NCBI RefSeq assembly: GCF_037893015.1
Contig: NC_133666.1
Span: forward strand, 623,731,352-623,795,351
DNA: 64,000 nt
Origin: Macrotis lagotis
Lineage: Eukaryota; Chordata; Mammalia; Peramelemorphia; Peramelidae
Reading direction: 5' to 3'
In this document: positions 61,620-64,000 of the stretch, piece after piece
Position numbering within the stretch: the first letter of the stretch is position 1
Layout of the letters: every line of letters starts with the position of its first letter
The notes under the pieces: generated by a model
What the model saw: the letters and a program-made list of their open reading frames with translations, nothing else
Databases searched by the model: none
What the model was told of the DNA's origin: nothing
Position numbers and translations under genes: made by a program

Positions 61620-61689
61620 CTGGTAGAATGAAGAGAAGTAATTTCAAAAGATAAATCTTGGCGAGAGTGTTGGGGAGCGTGATTAACAT
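61620..61689 (-). CDS. TRMV: TCR mu V gene, cluster A: leader exon
   Basis: This is the first coding exon of the cluster A V gene. It encodes a 23-codon start of a signal peptide, MLITLPNTL followed by a hydrophobic run KIYLLKLLLFILP, and one extra base, so it ends in phase 1. The start is the ATG at 61689-61687, the only in-frame Met giving a basic-then-hydrophobic leader. The splice donor reads CCAG|GTATTT on the minus strand, directly after base 61620. A 266-bp intron separates it from the V exon. Leader length, phase and the intron before the last leader residues are standard for Ig and TCR V genes. The leader exon of the second V gene at 13201-13270 has the same length and shares the pattern LAxIYLLxxLLxILP. 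Known: such leaders target the chain to the ER. Inferred: expression follows rearrangement in T cells. Confidence 0.9.
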
Positions 61690-61780
61690 CCTGCCTACTC
61701 TCGTAGAGTAAGGAAAAGGTTCCAGGAGATGCAGTGAGGTCTACGCAGCTGTAACCCAAGGTTGATCATTTCTAAGAAGA

Positions 61781-61808
61781 CTGAAAGCAGTAGCGTCTAC
61801 CCATCCTC
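61781..61808 (-). promoter_or_regulatory. Upstream block shared by both V genes (copy A)
   Basis: On the plus strand this reads ctgaaagcagt, five variable bases, then ctacccatcctc. The same block lies at 13375-13402 before the other V gene, with 25 of 28 bases identical. It sits about 91 bases upstream of the leader ATG. Surrounding sequence is less similar, which suggests retained promoter or 5'-UTR function, but a recent common origin of the two V genes could also explain it. No clear TATA box is seen here. Confidence 0.45.
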
Positions 61809-64000
61809 TTCAATGAGGTAAGGAGTGGGGCTAGCAAGAGGGGAAGAAAAAAGTGAGTTGAAGGAGGCCACAGCATAACTCCAGCTTTAGGGCTTACTCC
61901 CAGCCTCTCACAACTGTCATTGCAGATCCTGGCTCACCCTTCTCAAAGTATGGAGCTGTTCAGGGCTGAGGCACACAGAGTTTACCACTATTGAGGAGTT
62001 AAAACTACCTAATCTAATTTCTCGCTTTAATTTGGAGAATTAAGCAAACTATGAGCAAAAGTCATTTGAAGAAAGAAAATGGTAAGAATCTCAAGGGAAA
62101 TCATGAAATAAAAATAAGAATTAGGGGGCCATAACAGGATCAGATTTCAACCCATATTCAAAGGCAATAATCATTTTAAAAAAACACTTTTTGGTTATGA
62201 TTAACAAGTAGAAAAGTCAATCAATGGAACTGATTAGGAAAGTATGGCCCATAATGAAACATGCTACCCACCTGATAGAAAAGTGATGACCTCAGGCACA
62301 GAAGAGGTCATATTTTTTGGATGTGACCCATGTGGGAACTTGCTTTAACTATGCATATTAGTTACAAGATTGTTGGGAGGTTTTTTCCCCTTATTGTCTG
62401 GGAAGAGAGAAGGGTGACAAGAGGAGGATTAAATAAATGTCTGTTCTTTGAAAACTGTCTCCCTTTTTTTGTTGGTGGAAACTGACCCTCTTTCAATACA
62501 ACTTTGATGGGTGATCACTCTATTGAACCCTATTGAGCTTTGGTCTTCTAAAAACCACTAGACTTTTTTGGTTTAAGTTGTTCTCTGACCACATCTATCT
62601 CTTCCATCTCATATTTGAACAATTTATCATTTTTAATCCTTTTGTCTAGGACTTTTGTATGTCCTATTAAAATGTATTTTACATTTTTCATTTAATCTAT
62701 TGAGATCTTTTGGGGATCCTATCATCAGGATGTTAATTATCCCTCCTAATTTTCTGTGTGATATGCATATTTCCTAAGAATGATACTCATGTTTTCCAAA
62801 TTATCCTTTAAAATTGACCCAGAGTCAAACAAATTAATTCCATGGTAATCACTCTTGGTTGGGGCATTCAACTAGGTTGAATTCCAGGTTATTGCATCTC
62901 TTCCTCTTGAACACAAGGTTAGTATGAAGGACTTGGACAGATGTATTTAACTGCTTTGTGTGTGTTTTTTCTACATTGATAAATATGCATGCTTTCTCCC
63001 TCATTTAATTATAAACTCTCTAAAGACTCAGATTGTTTCTCTTTTGACTCCATATCCTCAATGCTTAACACAATATCTGGGACAGAGTAGCTTAATAAAT
63101 GTTTGTTGATTGACTGATATATGGAACCCTGTTCTATTTATAGTAAGGGATTATTGGCCACCTAATCTCATTAGCTTCATCATCACAAATTCTCAGATAA
63201 TCCAGGGGTATGGTTGGGTATTTCTTCATTAATCACTGAGTTGTACCATATCTCTCATTAATTAATTATTATATACTTAATTATATAGCTGTTCTCCTAG
63301 GATTAAATAAATATACTGGCTATTCCATTTATTAACATTGTAATCAATGTTGACATAAAGAAATAAATGACTACATTTTTTTAGCTCCAAAAATGGTCAC
63401 AGAGTCACCTTTGACCATCACTATAACTGCAAATGACTTCTTCATACTTCTGGAAACACAATTCCATCATTCAGTTTACTCTAGATACCAAAGCAACATC
63501 TCTTATCAAGAATTTTCTTCATCTTCTTAACAAGATAAAGGTTTAAATCACTCCATCAGAAAATGTTTCTTCATCTTCTTTTTCTCTCTCTTCTCCAGCA
63601 TCTTTCCAGACATAAAAGGAAAGCAGCATCTTCAGGTCTTTCAATCCATCATGCTTAACAATCTTAACTCCTCATTAAATTTTATTTCTAATATTTTTCA
63701 TATAACATTTAAGACAATTCCTTCAAGAAAAATATTTTTTCTCATGCTCTCTCCCTCTGTCCTCTGAGGAGTTTTCCCCAAAGCAACTCCATTAATTCTC
63801 TTTTCTCAATTTCTCAAATACTGCCACCCTCAAGTGTTAAGTTCTAAATATTCCATTCTAACAAAACTATAGTAACTAACAGTAACTATAGCTTCTGTGG
63901 GAAAGACTTATGAAATGAAATTCATATTTTAACTATCACCCTTTATATTAGATCTGTACTTCTCAGGCTTCTAACTACTTGCAATCCTGGTAACCTATAT
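61809..64000. other. No gene; L2-type 3' end near 62930-63115
   Basis: The only recognisable piece is an L2-like 3' end (agtagcttaataaatgtttgttgattg). No further V, D, J or C element was seen upstream of the V gene. Confidence 0.5.

Noticed and set aside
1..64000. CRISPR arrays, bacterial operons, riboswitches
   Set aside because: The sequence is vertebrate; no regularly spaced direct repeats with unique spacers were seen.

Overview
The window reads as marsupial nuclear DNA. It is AT-rich, has no continuous protein-coding ORF of any size, and is packed with interspersed repeats: about two dozen copies of one tRNA-derived SINE, several L1 3' ends, L1 ORF1-only (HAL1-like) relics, CR1/L2-clade and RTE/BovB-like LINE remains, MIR-type SINEs and solo LTRs. 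The species cannot be fixed from the sequence. The SINE repertoire together with the genes points to an opossum or another marsupial.

Embedded in this repeat sea, all on the minus strand, is one nearly self-contained cluster of the T-cell receptor mu (TRM) locus plus the first gene of the next cluster. In transcriptional order (high to low coordinates) cluster A is: leader and V exon (61689-61041, 23-bp RSS); a decayed D relic (about 37980); a D segment flanked by 12- and 23-bp RSSs (37367-37354); a J segment with a 12-bp RSS (31510-31461); a germline-joined V domain exon, Vmu-j (30824-30471), that already carries its own CDR3 and J (FGSG) in the genome; and three constant-region exons: Ig C domain (29820-29557), connecting peptide with the interchain-type Cys (29168-29115) and transmembrane exon (25457-25336) with the TCR Arg and Lys. 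Every splice junction is phase 1, so leader-V-D-J, Vmu-j, C, connecting peptide and TM can be read as one chain with three extracellular Ig domains: a somatically rearranged antibody-like V, an invariant-framework V, and a TRDC-like C.

Cluster B starts with a second intact leader and V gene (13270-12638), with a 23-bp RSS whose nonamer is a perfect consensus. Its D, J, Vmu-j and C parts are not visible in the remaining 12.6 kb and presumably lie beyond the left edge. The two V genes share a 28-bp upstream block (25 of 28 identical) about 90-105 nt before the start codon.

Layout: 1-12.6 kb repeats only (LTR-like element, nested L1/HAL1/SINE complexes); 12.6-13.4 kb V of cluster B; 13.4-25.3 kb repeats; 25.3-31.5 kb C, Vmu-j and J of cluster A; 31.5-37.3 kb repeats; 37.3-38.1 kb D and D relic; 38.1-61.0 kb repeats; 61.0-61.8 kb V of cluster A; 61.8-64 kb nothing gene-like. 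The TCR mu system is already known from marsupials and monotremes. What stands out here is the complete, phase-consistent germline organisation that can be read directly, including a fully prejoined V exon with four N-glycosylation sequons.
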